64,000 nt of DNA, from assembly GCA_015680685.1 (NCBI GenBank), contig MNCI01012628.1, forward strand, positions 940,118 through 1,004,117, written 5' to 3'. The stretch is from Gnetum montanum (taxonomy: Eukaryota; Streptophyta; Gnetopsida; Gnetales; Gnetaceae). Within the stretch, counting starts at the first letter, position 1, and every line of letters starts with the position of its first letter. The notes beneath the pieces are model-generated. The model searched no databases. It was not told the DNA's origin and was given only the letters and a program-made list of their open reading frames with translations. Both the position numbers and the translations under genes were made by a program. Below are positions 34,195 to 46,873 of this stretch, one piece after another.

Positions 34195-36194
34195 CATTTA
34201 CAATCACACAGGATCAATTGTTAGTAAGGTCATTTAAAGAAATTCAATGTCTACCTTACTCATTGCCTTTAATAAATTCATTTCTTGTCTAGTGTGATTT
34301 CAAAGTTAGAAATTTTCATGAAAATTCCCCTAAAAGTTTTGATATCGGGCCCAATTTGATTAGGTGACTCCAAAAAAATAATTTTCATGGTATGGGTGAA
34401 GAAATAAAATTAATTTGGCATATGTTTTTATCATTTCTTAAGGTCAGTTACCCCTTATGATATCCTTCAAGAAACAACAAATTTTAAAAAAATTACGCTC
34501 AACTTGGAGCATACCCTTCCCCCACGACTAAGTTAAACACTTCAGGTTTAAGTAGGTTTGATTGGAACAAAAATTGGAGCATTAATGAGCAAGATATTGA
34601 TGTTTGAATGATAGGTGCTCAGAGCATGAGAATTCATGGAAGAAAATTGTAACAATTCCCCTCACATGAATAGTGGAAAATGACATTGACGTGCACGGGG
34701 TGGGGGGTGTCATATATATAGATTTTATAGATGCAATATTATGTACATGTTAGCATGGACTTGCTATCGTGTCAGACTTGATACCGGGTACCTAATATCG
34801 CATCCCTTCTGAAATAGGGTACTTGGAAAAATTGATAAATTTTCAAATTTTCAAAGCAAAAAATGAAGGATTTAAGGTAAATTCAAAAGATCTAGAGTAA
34901 CGTTGAGGAGACCTAAAGGCACCAAAAGTGTAATGAAGTGGAATTTTACAATGAAGTACATGAATAGGGTGAGGAAAAAGGACATGTAGTGGTGCATAGG
35001 AATGTTTAAATTAAAATGATGATAAAGGAAATGATAACTTTAGCAATGCAGTAGTTAAAGGGTATAAGATGATGTGGCGATGTGCAGTGAGTGAAAATTA
35101 CAAAAGTTATGCAAGTGGGTCCTCCCCAAAGCAGGTTCCTACCTATCATGCCCTTGCATAACCACACCTTAAAATGTCTGTAGGCACTAAAAGGGTTAAA
35201 TGCAATCTACACTAGTGCAACAAAACACACAGATGTTAAATACCACCATGATGAGGTATGAGTTCTATGCCACACAAGACACAAGTCAAAAATACCTGCA
35301 TAGTGGGGTAATGAATCATAGAAGCGACTACCAAAATTGGGACATGAGGTAACTGACCTTGGGCACAATGAATCCTAAGTGTGAGGCATGATTGATGTAT
35401 CATTAGCCTTTCACTCCAAAATCAAGACGAAGTCTATGCCTTTGATCAGTGACATTGCATCGTTTCATCCAATGATAGACAACCATAAGAGCACCATGAT
35501 AGTAAGGCATTCGATCACTTGGCATTTTGTCCAAGGGAGGAGTCACTTGGGATTTCTTTGCATCATGTTCTACTTAATTTTTTTCTTTATTGCCTTTTTT
35601 CTTTCTTTGCTTTTTCTTCGTCTGGCCGCTTTAGCACTTTGTCTTTTCCAAAAGTGTTATGGAGAAGCTGCCAACCTTTAGGCATGGGTGCATGTCTTTC
35701 TAGTGGGACCCTCCAAAATAGCATTGAGTTTCTTTATTAAGTGCCTTTATTACTCTTACTCCCATTTTCATTAGATCTACAGGGATTTTAGTACAACCAA
35801 GTTGCATAATAGCACACACATATGTCACCAAAGAGAATCCACAAGTCTGCTTGATGTCACACCCTGGCCATTCCCTCTTAGTCCATCATTTTTCACTCTA
35901 GGCATAATGAGTACAAAGTTACTTTTAAGTTTTAATGATGACAAGAATATCATCATACGTAGAGTAGAACCTCTTATTAATAGAATGGGTGGGTGGATAT
36001 TATGGGGCTCATTATCCAAATAATTAGTCCCCTGAGACTTAATAGCATAGAAAAAAATCTCAACTGATGAGTCACATGAGTATTTTAATCACTGATGAGA
36101 TTAAAAAGGAAAAAAAAAATCTGAAAAGTGAAAAACTAGAAAACAAAAAATTGGAAAATCAAAGAAAAGGAAAAACATTTACTAATTCTACTTA
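34195..36194 (-). other. Conserved noncoding interior of element A
   Basis: About 2 kb between gag and ORF2 without reading frames. It is collinear with 61,974-63,686 (element B, opposite strand) and with 53,860-54,720 (element D). Shared blocks include GTGGGTCCTCCCCAAAGC at 35,115-35,140, the GGCATGGGTGCATGTCTTTC block near 35,680, and the gTCACaCCC block near 35,855. It contains a GGGGGGTATCCCCC palindrome at about 36,201. Confidence 0.7.
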
Positions 36195-38553
36195 TTAGAA
36201 TGGGGGGTATCCCCCATGATGAAACCTTTGAGTATGGCTAGAGTTAATAAATGAAAAATTTGGATCTAGGCATGTTAGAAACATTAGGGTCCAGTCATAT
36301 CCAAACCATTTGGTGTCTTTTGATGTGGTGGCAGGAATGTACCCAAATTGGGGTTCACAAACTTGATTGAAGTAGGCATAGTGGGGCACACTTGATGTGG
36401 TCATGTGATAAGGAGCTGACCCACTATGGCATCCGTGACCATAAGATGGTATGCAAGGATTGATGTGTCTCTTCATGTGGTCATATCCATTGGCCTGGAT
36501 GATTGTTGGAGTGTTAATTGGTGGCCTAGATAAGGTAATAGGAGGCATTGAGTTTGAGGAGGAAGATGCATCACAACACTAGGTTTGTGTTGAGTTGGAG
36601 GCTGTAGTGGTTTCAGAACCATGCTGTCTCTTTCTATAGTCATACCTAAAGAAAGGATGCTTTCGATGTTGTGGAGGACCTCCACTACTATTGATAGTAG
36701 CAGCATAAGTAATGTTCGTGGGTTGGTTCTATGGTGCAAAACCTTCTGGTGCTACTGGTGACAATGTAGAAGGAGGTAAAGGATGAGAATATTGAGGGCA
36801 AGGAGGAGTGTAAGGAACATGAGGTGGTGATCTCGTGGGAGAGGAGATGGGTTGATAGTACTTAGGAGAATGATAATGATGGGGTGAAGTAAAGGATGTT
36901 GATCTATTTGGGGAAACAGGGTGTTGAACATAATAAACATTTGCTGTCGGGGCATATGAAGGGTATGGTTTGTTTGGTGGTGGCCTTCCCCATGATTGGG
37001 GATTTTGCCACTGTGATTGGACACAGTACTTCTGTACGAATTTTGGATGTAGGATTCCTCCACAATGCTCACGTAAATGTGACAATATTGGGCATTGACT
37101 TTCAGGGTGATTGTACAGACAAACATTGCATTGATACTTATGATTGGTAGTTGAGCCCCTATCCTTATTGTCTTCAATCCTTCTTTTCAATTGTCGAGTG
37201 GTGTTCTATCCTATTTCTCAATTTGAAATCCTCTGTTTGTTTTGGTTGTTAGAGTGATCTTGCATAGTTCCACCTCTAATAATGTTGACATATTCTCCAC
37301 ATTTTTCATGCACCCATTCCATCATCTTATTGATCTTTGCCTCAATTTCATCTAGTCATTGTAGTACTGCAAAGATGATTCCATCTCCTTGAGGTGAGTT
37401 GATTTCTCCTCTTCATGATTATGCACCTTTGTTATTTTAAGATTTTGGTCCTATTGAGATCTTTCAACATTCTCCCATTTGGCTATTTTTCCTTCTTCTT
37501 TTGCTACTCACTCAATCAGCTCTTGGAATTGGTGGGTTTTTAGTTCATATAGTTGACTTGGGGCATACATCCCTAGGGTCTCCCTTGTTTCATTACGAAG
37601 CCCATCCATGATGTGATACATTAGCCTTTCCTTGGAGAACCCATGGCCTGGGTAGTTTTTTAACAATGAACAATATCTTTTTAAGGCCATGTCCAAGGGT
37701 TCATGTTGCCCTTGTTTCCATTCTTGGTTTTGTCTCCTCAAGGCTGACACTCTTGCACAAGTTTGATATCTTTCATTGAAGAGTTCTACCATTATTGACC
37801 AATGACGAATTGATTTTGGTTTTAAAGACTTATACCATACTTTTTCTTTTCCAACGAGTGTCATAGGAAAGAGCTTAAGTCTTTGCCACCCATTATCAAT
37901 GTTGTTCCATGCATAGGCATCATAGAATGCTCGTAAATGATGTTGCAGATCTAAATCATAGCCTCCCAAAAACTTGGAAAAGTTGTTTAAATCAAGCCTA
38001 GGTAGAAAGCTTTCCTTGTGATGCCTACAAAATATTTGAATAGCCTCTTGTATATGCATTAGGATCTTAGCGGCCAGTAGGGGTTCATCATCACTAAGTA
38101 GGCTATGAGTTAGTGAGTTGGGATGAAGTTGTCTTTGTTCATGTTGGTGTTATTGGCTTTACCCATGGGTTCGATTTCTATGTCTATGTCGATCCCTTGA
38201 GAGATGGTCATCTGTGTCACGATCTAATGTGGAAGGAGTAGAGGAAGAGAAAGAACTGGAAGACTTTTCATGAATTTTGTAAGTCTCCCAATCATCCTCG
38301 GATAAACTTTTGTTATACATTGAGAAGGTCCTAGGCCTTATGGACGTCCTTGTTCTATGGGATGTCCCATCCTCACTAAAGGTGTTTGGGTTGGATGACA
38401 AGAGTTCTTGAGTATTGTTGGGGTGTCCATGAAGATATGAAACTCCTGCATAAGATTGAGTACTCCAAACTTCTCTGTCATCATATATTTCATTGGTTCC
38501 CAATGAATTACCTCACTAGTTGTTGCGTTGTCATAGTCTTGTGAGAGAGACAT
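36195..38553 (-). pseudogene. gag of element A
   Basis: Starts ATGTCTCTCTCACAAG at 38,553, matching the start of gag in element B. A frameshift near 38,400 moves reading to the 38,503-38,159 frame. The 38,059-37,508 frame holds the retrotransposon gag domain (RLDLNNFSKF, WYKSLKPKSIRHW, FNERYQTCARVSALRRQ, GLRNETRETLG). A variant zinc knuckle (CNVCLYNHPESQC, near 37,120) follows, then a Pro/His/Tyr-rich tail ending near 36,195. Gag forms the particle that packages the element RNA. Several frameshifts make it inactive. Confidence 0.8.
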
Positions 38554-38667
38554 TGTTGTGAATTATGTGTGACTTATTTGCAATTAGTTTCTTTCTAAAA
38601 GATATATTGTTAATGCTTTGTTACAACGATCTTGGATGATATAACTAATCTAGATGACTAGCATTGT

Positions 38668-38685
38668 TCCCAGAAATGGTGTCAA
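38668..38685 (-). promoter_or_regulatory. Decayed tRNA-Asp primer-binding site
   Basis: Minus strand TGACACCATTTCTGGGA directly after the LTR, against TGGCGCCGTTGCCGGGG in element B. 11 of 17 bases match, and most differences are G to A or C to T. Confidence 0.7.
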
Positions 38686-39539
38686 TGATGAGTGGTGAGG
38701 TACCCTTACGCTCAACCATATGAATATGAGCTTGTATGCGCGATCCGGTTGAACCCCATAGATAGACTAGTTGTGGCACCTAGATAGTTACACATTGATC
38801 ATAGTTTGCTATCTTCCTACCTAGACTAGCCTTTGCTTTGTCACATATGGTTTAATCCAGAGTGAGGTGTATGATGTGGTTTCTAATACTATGCTACTCT
38901 TAGAGACAATTGAAAATAATCGTGATTAAGCTAATAAGCAATATGGAGTAAAATCTAAACTAGCTTAAGTGCGATGAACATCCATCCTTAATCATCCATA
39001 TGCATCTAGGACCTCATGTACTACCTCTGGGATTACCAAGCATATGTTACTTGAGCATCACTAGATACACTATCAGGTTATCAAGTAGTTACACTTAAAT
39101 GTTTGTGATTAAGATGTACTCATTTTACATTAACAATAGGAATAGTAAATAATGATAAAGAAATATTAAATAAGGAAACAATAAATAATGATCAATAATT
39201 AAACAATTAAAAACTAAGTGAATGCTGCAATGATGGAGTAATCTCGATCTTTATTGCCTGTTGTGTGTTGTCCAAGTATGTCATACTCGAACAAAGGTTT
39301 CGTACAATTACATCATACTACGGACATGCACTTGGAAAAGAACTAAAAGCCAACTAAAAATTGACAAAAAGACTCTACCCTAAGACTTACCAATTGGCTC
39401 CCTTCCTATGTGCCTGAATGCTATATTTATAGGCCTACATAGGAATCACAATATTGTGTATTTGATATTGTTATCCAGGTAGCAATATCACGTATCCAAT
39501 ATTGGGGCCTAGCAAACCACCATTCATCATTCCCCCATG
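38686..39539 (-). repeat. LTR of element A (5' LTR)
   Basis: 854 bp, same termini as the left LTR. An AATAAAGATC poly(A)-type signal is readable on the minus strand near 39,255, and a TATAAATA box near 39,430. On its right side sequence matching the 3' end of an ORF2 continues, so this LTR also ends a second, truncated copy. Confidence 0.85.
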
Positions 39540-40230
39540 ATTGAATAAAAACTTGTCCTCGAGTCAAATAATCAAAATGAGAATGAGTTCCTTTGATTAC
39601 GCAGTGGATAGGTACGGGATTATTGACTAACTATGAATTACTTCATGCTATAGTGTGGAATTAAACAAAACAAAATTTGGACACAAACACAGAGTACAAA
39701 AGACAAAATTGTTGGAACTTAGGTGGTTCTTAGTGGTGGTGGCTCCTCCATGGGCCTCTTCCCCTTATCTTGTGCTCTAGGTTTTGGAAATGGATGTCTC
39801 TAGAGGAGTACCTGAAGCTTTTCTTCTTTGGTCTGGGATCATGTGTTGTCCATGTTGATGTTCTAATATTTGATGGAGTTGGCACCTCACATGGGAATGA
39901 CGGTTGTAGAAACATCTAATTGGCTTTGACGTACCAAGCTGCAAACAACCATCGTTCCTCCTCGTAGGCTTTGGCTTTGTCTCTGCATTCTTGGTAATCT
40001 ATGAGCCATCGAGGAAAATCTGCCGTGACATCTTTTTACCCTTGGTAGTTGGTCTTGACCACCTCTAATTCAGAATTTGCTACCTCTAATTTTTGTAGTG
40101 TCTTTTTGTGTTCCACAAATTTTTCTTCATACTTGGTGTAGGTGGTTGTTACCTGCTTCTCCAATTCTATCCTCAAGTGTCTTGCTATCAACATGGCCAT
40201 ATTGAAAACTAATACTGCGTTATGTTGCAA
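39540..40230 (-). pseudogene. Second copy of the ORF2 3' end
   Basis: Matches 31,309-32,010 of element A, including KLKKKSFKYSSREVHF-like (about 39,860-39,800) and HKKTLQKLEVANSELE (40,120-40,050) protein stretches. It lies upstream of the 5' LTR of element A, so LTR-interior-LTR-interior order is present. The match stops near 40,200. Confidence 0.75.
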
Positions 40231-43200
40231 GCTTGGTGGAAAGCTTTTGGCATAGTATGATTCATCCTTTCTTTTCTTTAATCTTAAAAGATCATGTTGC
40301 TTCCTTCATTAATTATCTAGATGGAAAGGTAAGAGTCAAAGATGAACTTTCCACTTCTTTTTGTTGTTGTTGCTAAATCTCTAGAAGCTATTGTTGTTAT
40401 TATTTTTCAAGCGCCATCAACTTTTTTTGTTCCAATAGTTGTTGTTTTTTCTTTGTCCTCTATTCATCAACTCTAGCTTTTATTATGGCCCTTATTCTAG
40501 CATATTCTACCCCATTAAGGAGAAATCTTTCATTAGGTCTAGCTCTAGTAGTTTTCATGAAAAATAGTTATTTTTCATTATGGCGAAGTGCTCCTTTGAA
40601 AAATCCTAGCTAGAGGATGTTCTTTATCCTCAATTCATTCACAAACTTTAATTATAGAAGTGTCACAAGCTAAAGTATACAATTTCATTGATAAGCTTTT
40701 TTTTCAGCTATATTGGAGCCTCTTCTTTGACGTAGTTAACTTCTTTGTCAAAAGCCTTAAGGAAGACTATGTCAGTATCATTAGGTTGATGAACCTTCCT
40801 AGCCTTTACTTTGGAATAAATCTTCTTTTGAGCCAATGGGAAATTGCATTGCTTTCTATATCTTTTGGCCATTCCTCTTATATGATTCGAGTTAATGAAC
40901 TTCCAAAAACCAAACTTAAGAGAAAAACATTAGCTTGTGCTTATAATCATGTCTTAAGAAGCTCTTCCATGTTTGTCACCCAACTTCCAAGGATGATAAA
41001 TAAGGAGTTACGACTCTAGGTAATTTGAAGGCCTTTCCCTCAAAGCCTGCTATAAGAATCTAAGCATAATGACTGTGTAAGAAAATAGCTGCATGACATT
41101 TTCCTTTTATTTTATTAATCACTTGCTAGACTACTCTTGATGTAAAAGCTCCTAGAATTAACTTTATTAAATGAGGGTAAGCAAAATTCAGTAAAAACTC
41201 CAAGGCCTAAGCATCAAAGTAGCTCCTTTGGTAAACTACTGGGGAGAAATTGTAGTAGTGGTCTTCTATGTAATGACAGAAAAAATTAATGTTGGAAAAC
41301 CAAAATAATCCATATGAAACAGTTTTAACCCTAGGATCTAGGGTATCTTAGGCCTTAGGAGGATCTAGGGCATCTTAGGCAATCTCATCAGTCACCTCAA
41401 AACTTAAAAATTTGTTACCAACTATGATTAACGTAAATGAGTGAAAATATATGAAATTGTGATTCAACACTTATTCCAAGAATAGATTGAGATAAATATG
41501 AAACGATGTGGCCAAAAAAAACTACAAGCTTTATATTTAATACTATAAAAAATATTGTTCAAAATAGAGGTTTAGAGAGTACAAATTGTTGGCTTTAAAA
41601 GCTTGAGAATATATTGAATATCTTTTAATAACTGGTGTAGGATGCAAGGTGTGTTCTATTCTTGGATCTACACTTGTCTTTTGATTGATCTGCACTGCAA
41701 TCGATGCTACTATAGGATCTACTACTCTCAATGATCTGCACTGAAAAAGCCTACAAAAGGCTATGAAACTCTGTGAAAATATATGCTTCATTGTTAAAAA
41801 GGTCTTTGCTACTTTTGTTATTGCTAAGTGATCTCTTTGTCAAAATATGTGCCAAAAAAGATATGGAAAATGGTGTTGAATTTGGCTTAAATAGGCCTTG
41901 CATTTGTTGTTGCTATGTTGATTACATTTCCACATGCATTTTGGGAAGCTACATAGCCTATTTTGGTCATTTTCATTGCCCAAAACTATAATGTACTGGC
42001 CACTAGCATTTTTGAATTTTTTCCTTTGGAATAATAACATATTTGATCATTTTCATGTCCCAAAAATCCAGTGTATGAGCCACTAGCGTTTTTGACTTTT
42101 GGTGCCAAACTTGGTAGCATTTTTGACTTTTTAGCTCTCATATGCTAGCATAATAAATTTGTAGCTTGTGAGTCATGAATTTTATTTTACATGTTTTGAA
42201 ATGATCTATAATTTGGCTAAAACAAGATCATATAGTAACATTTTGAATAGAAATCAAGACATTTATGTTTTCTCTTGAATTTGGTCAAATTACATAATAA
42301 ATTTTAGCTACCAGGCTTTCTTGTTTGAAACATAAATTTTCCTTTAGGTATTTCATTGGTTCCTCTTTATTGATTTTTTGAGGATTGACCCAAAAGACAT
42401 CAAAAAAGAATGCAAAACACCACAATTGATTCATTACCAACATTCCTCCACACTCAATTATGTAGTTGTTAAATCATACCAAGGAGTGCTCATGATGATG
42501 AAATAAGGTTGCAATGGGATGACAATAACTCAAGCTGAAATAATGGCAATGTTGGTTATCATAGAATGGTCAAGTAGGCTAATGAAGAATTCCAAATGTA
42601 TTGATGTCATGATTATGGAATGGTGCTAACAGATTTTTTGAATAAAGAGGTCTTGGTGCTTCATGCTTGAATTGCTGGTTACTCGATGATGTTTAGAGCA
42701 ACTAGCACTTTATCATAGGATTTTTTGGCCACTTGGCTCATTCTTTTTTTAAAGGGTTATTGATCTATTTAACTTTATGCTACATTGGCCTCTTGGATTC
42801 CTTGGCATTTTCTATGTCTTTTTTTAAGAGTAAATCCTTCTTTGGTTTTCAATGATAAGGCTGAATTTTTTGTTTCATTTTCTCATTGAATGAGGAGTTT
42901 GGTGATTCAATGAACTTGGTCGATAGATCATGCAAAATAAGATGCCACATGGCCATGGTGAATGGATGTCAAACATAGTTTTTCATCATTATCAAGTTAA
43001 TAAAGGATAAATTTTGGTTACAAAATTATGGCTTAGAAGAAGTAATGGAGGTGATGTGAGATAGGCACTATTGGCACGATCAAAAAAGTCGATAAACTCT
43101 CATGTATATAGATCACATGATAACTCATCACTATGATGAGTCATATGTCTATGATGACTTCAAGCTTATCTTTCAAGCACAATTCCAATAGTACAAGAAA

Positions 43201-43469
43201 AAAATCAAAGAATACATGTGATTAGAAGAGGTTACATGAGGCAACAAGAAAATATATGCCACCATAAATTACAATTGGTAGAATATGAAAGCTATGTATC
43301 TTGCTCTACAAATTCATATAAACTTTGTAATGTTTTAAGATGCTAAAAAATATGAGATCATGCACACTCACTTGTTGTAGGCTACTGGAGTTGTCAATGT
43401 TAATCGTTCATTCAAACCTATGAAGAAAGATAAACAAAGGCTACAAGAAAATAGGTCAATGTTAGATAT
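40231..43469. other. No gene recognised
   Basis: AT-rich DNA. A short direct repeat (AGGATCTAGGG...ATCTTAGGC) occurs at about 41,333-41,380, and a repeated CCAAAA-T-GTATG-GCCACTAGC block near 41,985 and 42,060. Probably decayed retroelement interior. Confidence 0.4.
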
Positions 43470-44500
43470 AATAAGATTTGAGATAGGAATGGTTGAAAAT
43501 ATTGGTCAATTCATTCTCATCCATGTCCACCAACTTGAATGATCCATTACCATAGGCTTTAGTGATCAAGAAAGGTTCTTCCTAGTTTACTGAGAATTTG
43601 TCAACATGTTCACACACAGCCTTGAAGACAAGGTCACCTTTCTTGACTTTCTACTTGTTTGAATCATGATGGTGATGTTGTTTGTGCTTTTCTTAATATT
43701 TTTTTTGGTGTTGACATGCATTTCTATTTGCGACTCCTCCACAAAATCAAGATCAATGGTACATAGTTCATTATTCTACTCATCATTGATTTTTTTGGAC
43801 AGAGCTATCCTTAAAGATGGAACCTATAATTCAAGAGGAAAAATGGCTTTAGATCCATAAACTAGGCTATATGGTGTGGCATCAATTGTAGTTCTAAAGA
43901 TTCTATAAGGTGTGGCTTTAGATCCATAAACTAGTACATTCAAGAGTTATTCATGTCATTTACGTTTGCCATTTCTTAGCATTTTCTTTAGGAGGTTAAT
44001 GACGACCTTGTTACTAGCTTTAGCTTGGCCATTGGCTTGTGGATAGTAGGGTGATGAAAAGGAGTGCTTAATGTTTAATCATTGATAAAAGGTTTGCATT
44101 TCATGGATACTAAACTATGGTCCATTATCTGTGATAATGGTTAAAGGTAGGCCAAAATAGGACACTATGTTATCTAATATGAATTTACAAACTTGTTTTG
44201 AGATTGTTTTCCTTAGAGGAATAGCTTCAATTAACTTTGTAAAATACTCAGTTGCAGTGATGATGAAACTATATCTTGCGTAGGAATTAGAAGTTATAGA
44301 TTCAATTATGTCAATTCCCCATCATTAGAACAACCATGTGATCTGAGTAGTTTGTAACATCATCAGTGGCATGGCTATTAGGTTTTTGTACCATTGATAA
44401 ATATCACAAGTATTTACCTTCTACAAGTAATCACTTTCTATATAAGGTCAATAGTATCCTAGGTGTCTAATCTTAGTAGCCATGGCTCTCAATCCTATAT
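43470..44500 (-). pseudogene. Tat-like integrase relic
   Basis: Through stops the minus strand reads FGLPLTIITDNGP (44,140; catalytic Asp block), NIKHSFSSPYYPQANGQAKA (44,080-44,020), ATPYSLVYGSKAIFPLEL (43,885-43,830) and a C-terminal KKGDLVFKAVCEHVDKFSVN block. It follows the aRNH domain, as in Tat elements. Confidence 0.8.
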
Positions 44501-44829
44501 GTCCCCCACATATGCCATTAAATACCTATTCTAGGATCATATAGACTTTTTTTTTTAACTTAATCATACTAACATTACCTCATTGTGGGACTTTTGACAT
44601 AGTGTGTTATTATTCACAATGACATATTATTTTGATTATTTTTGTAGAGCATCATTTTGAGAAGTAGTTAGGTGTTGTGGATGTTCACCATGACTGAGGT
44701 AAAATTCGATGTCATCGTATCACTTATGTTGGGGGATTTTATCTATGGTTGCTATGGAGGTACTTTGAGTATTTTTCATGATGGTAAAAGCACAATTTTT
44801 TATCATGGAGGACAACTTGCTAAACACAT

Positions 44830-45170
44830 AAGATGTTGCACTTAAGGTTAACATGTTAATGGAATTAGCTAACATGTTCTTGCCTTGGGAAATACATTGT
44901 ATGTTAACATCTATAAATTATTGCAAGAGTGTTTTAGCCAAGTCACAGTATGGTTGCAAATGTTTAGCTTTGCAAGCATAGAATTCGGTTACTTGGTTAA
45001 CTAATAGTTGCAAATCACCTTTTATCATCAAACATGTGAATCCATGATCATGAGCTATCATCATCCCTCTGATTAATCCTTCATACTCTACCATGTTGTT
45101 GGTATATAGAAACATGAAATAATAGGAAAAGGATTGGATTTCACCAAAGGGAAGCATTATGATGATAGAA
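44830..45170 (-). pseudogene. Additional RNase H (aRNH) relic
   Basis: Frame 45,157-44,918: LYTNNMVEYEGLIRGMMIAH, GDLQLLVNQVTEFY and LQPYCDLAKTLL match the second RNase H of Tat/Ogre elements. GDLQ stands where GDSQ is usual. Confidence 0.75.
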
Positions 45171-45659
45171 GCACTATCTCCATGTGTAGTTGAAGCTTCT
45201 TAAAAGTGCATGAGGACCTCATAATCTTTGGGTACAGTGTTTACAATGTTAACAAGTTTGTTAGGGAACTTAGGATTTGTGGCTAAATTATCCTCAATTA
45301 GGGAGGGAGTTAACTATGTGACTATGGCTTGAGCTTTTGTTGAAGCTTGGAAAACATAATGTAGGTTGAACGTAGTTGTTATGTCCTTCCATCAAGCTAT
45401 CTTAATACTCTTATAGATGTTGGTTGTAATGGATCTTAGTACGTTGTCTTTGCATATGATGTTGAATTGGATCCTAAAGAAGTAGTGTCTTCACTTCTTC
45501 AAAGAGAAGACTAAGGATAGACAATGCTTTTTGACCTCATTGTATTGGGTCTCATAAGCTACCAATGCATGAATTAAGTAGTAGACAAGTAAATTTGCTT
45601 CATCATCTTGTTTTTAACATAGCAAAGATGCTATGAATGTTTTAGAGATTGCAAGGTAG

Positions 45660-46205
45660 ATGTAGAATGACTTATCTTTCTAAGGGAGATACATGGTCAA
45701 CAATTGGACTAACTCTTGCTTGATATTGTCAAAGGCTTCTTGGCATTGGTCAGCCCAATCATAGTGAACTCCCATCTTGAGCAATTGTTTCATGGGTTGT
45801 AGCTTGTTCGTGATCCTTGAGATGAACCTATATATAAATTGCAATATACCTTGTAAATCACACAATTCTTTAAGATTGATAGATGTTGACAAACTGGTTA
45901 TGGCTTTAAATTTCTCATCATCAACACCTATTCCTACCTCAGAAACTATAAAGCCCCTTCTTTTCTCAATTTTAACACCAAAGAAATACTTCTATGGATT
46001 GATTTGAAATTTGTACTTGAGACAACGTTGAAGTACTAGGTTTAAATCATGTGCATGGTCATTGGTCATCTTGGACTTTACAACTATATCGTCAATATAA
46101 TCATTAAGAATGCCTAGAATGTAGTCACTAAAGATGTAAGTCATGCCTTGTTGGTATGTTACACCTACATTTTTTAGACTGAATGACATCATTATGTAAC
46201 AAAAG
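45660..46205 (-). pseudogene. Tat-like reverse transcriptase, truncated
   Basis: 46,192-45,992 reads MSFSLKNVGVTYQQGMTYIF and DYIDDIVVKSKM, including an intact YxDD-type box (YIDD). 45,892-45,680 reads NLKELCDLQGILQFIYRFIS and QCQEAFDNIKQEL. The N-terminal palm is missing. Confidence 0.8.
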
Positions 46206-46209
46206 ATTA

Positions 46210-46761
46210 TTTTACAAAAATAATCACTAAATTATGGGACAACTAAAGAAAACATCATGATTTCTTGCCAATAGAAAACTAGGAAATTATCAATCAAGCT
46301 TAATAAGGCTACTTAAGTAGTTGATGGTATGTATTTATTTTTTTTAATAATTTTTTAAATTTTTTGTATTCTCTTTTGATGATGGCAAATACCCCTATGC
46401 TCAACCATATGAATCATTGAGCATTCACATGTGATCTAGTCGAATTCTGTGAATTCTATGTGTTTTGGTATACTAGTCTCTAGGTAGTGAACTTGACCTA
46501 ATAGTCATTCATTGTCTTCCCAATTACACTTGTGATATACAAAGGTATGGTTAAGTTTAATTGAGACATATGATTTTTATTATTTTTATGTTGTACATTT
46601 TGAGTGCTTAAAATAAAGGATGAAGGAAATGGAGTAATTTAATTGCTAATTTAATCTAAGTAACTAACTAAGGTCTAATTATTCCTAACATAAGTATTTG
46701 GTTCCACTTTCTGTACACATCCTAAACACGTATAACACCATTGGATTACCAAACATTAAGC
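46210..46761 (-). repeat. Truncated LTR plus flank, copy of 52,125-52,661
   Basis: 167 bp of flank (46,210-46,376) and 385 bp of LTR (46,377-46,761, starting TGATGATGG) closely match 52,125-52,661. The LTR is cut after AAACATTAAGC. Because flank and LTR are shared together, this arose by duplication of an already inserted LTR, not by independent insertion. Confidence 0.75.
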
Positions 46762-46873
46762 ATTAACAAGGTGTTTAATTCTATTGTCATGAACACCTAA
46801 TTTTATAAAATATTGTAAATTAGTACACCTGGGCACTTAGAATTTATTTGTTTCATTTGAGTCAGTTTGCATG

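Larger units (their letters stand above)
30460..39539 (-). mobile_element. Element A: LTR retroelement with gag and ORF2 but no pol
   Basis: Two LTRs in the same orientation (30,460-31,308 and 38,686-39,539) flank gag (38,553-36,195), a conserved noncoding block, and a large ORF2 (34,194 to about 31,480), all read on the minus strand. A decayed tRNA-Asp primer-binding site sits inside the right LTR. No protease, RT, RNase H or integrase is present between gag and ORF2. Its LTR ends, gag, noncoding block and ORF2 match element B at 58.8-64 kb. It therefore belongs to a pol-less, non-autonomous family related to Athila-like elements. Confidence 0.8.
43470..46205 (-). mobile_element. Tat-like Ty3/gypsy pol remnant
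   Basis: Minus-strand order is RT (truncated), RNase H region, an additional RNase H domain (aRNH), and integrase. The extra RNase H and the protein wording fit the Tat/Ogre lineage. The RT is cut at its FCY motif near 46,205, exactly where the duplicated LTR-junction repeat begins. No LTR was found for it. Confidence 0.75.

Noticed and set aside
36195-37190. Overlapping His/Pro-rich frames as separate proteins
   Set aside because: They are frameshifted pieces of the gag tail of element A, as comparison with element B shows.
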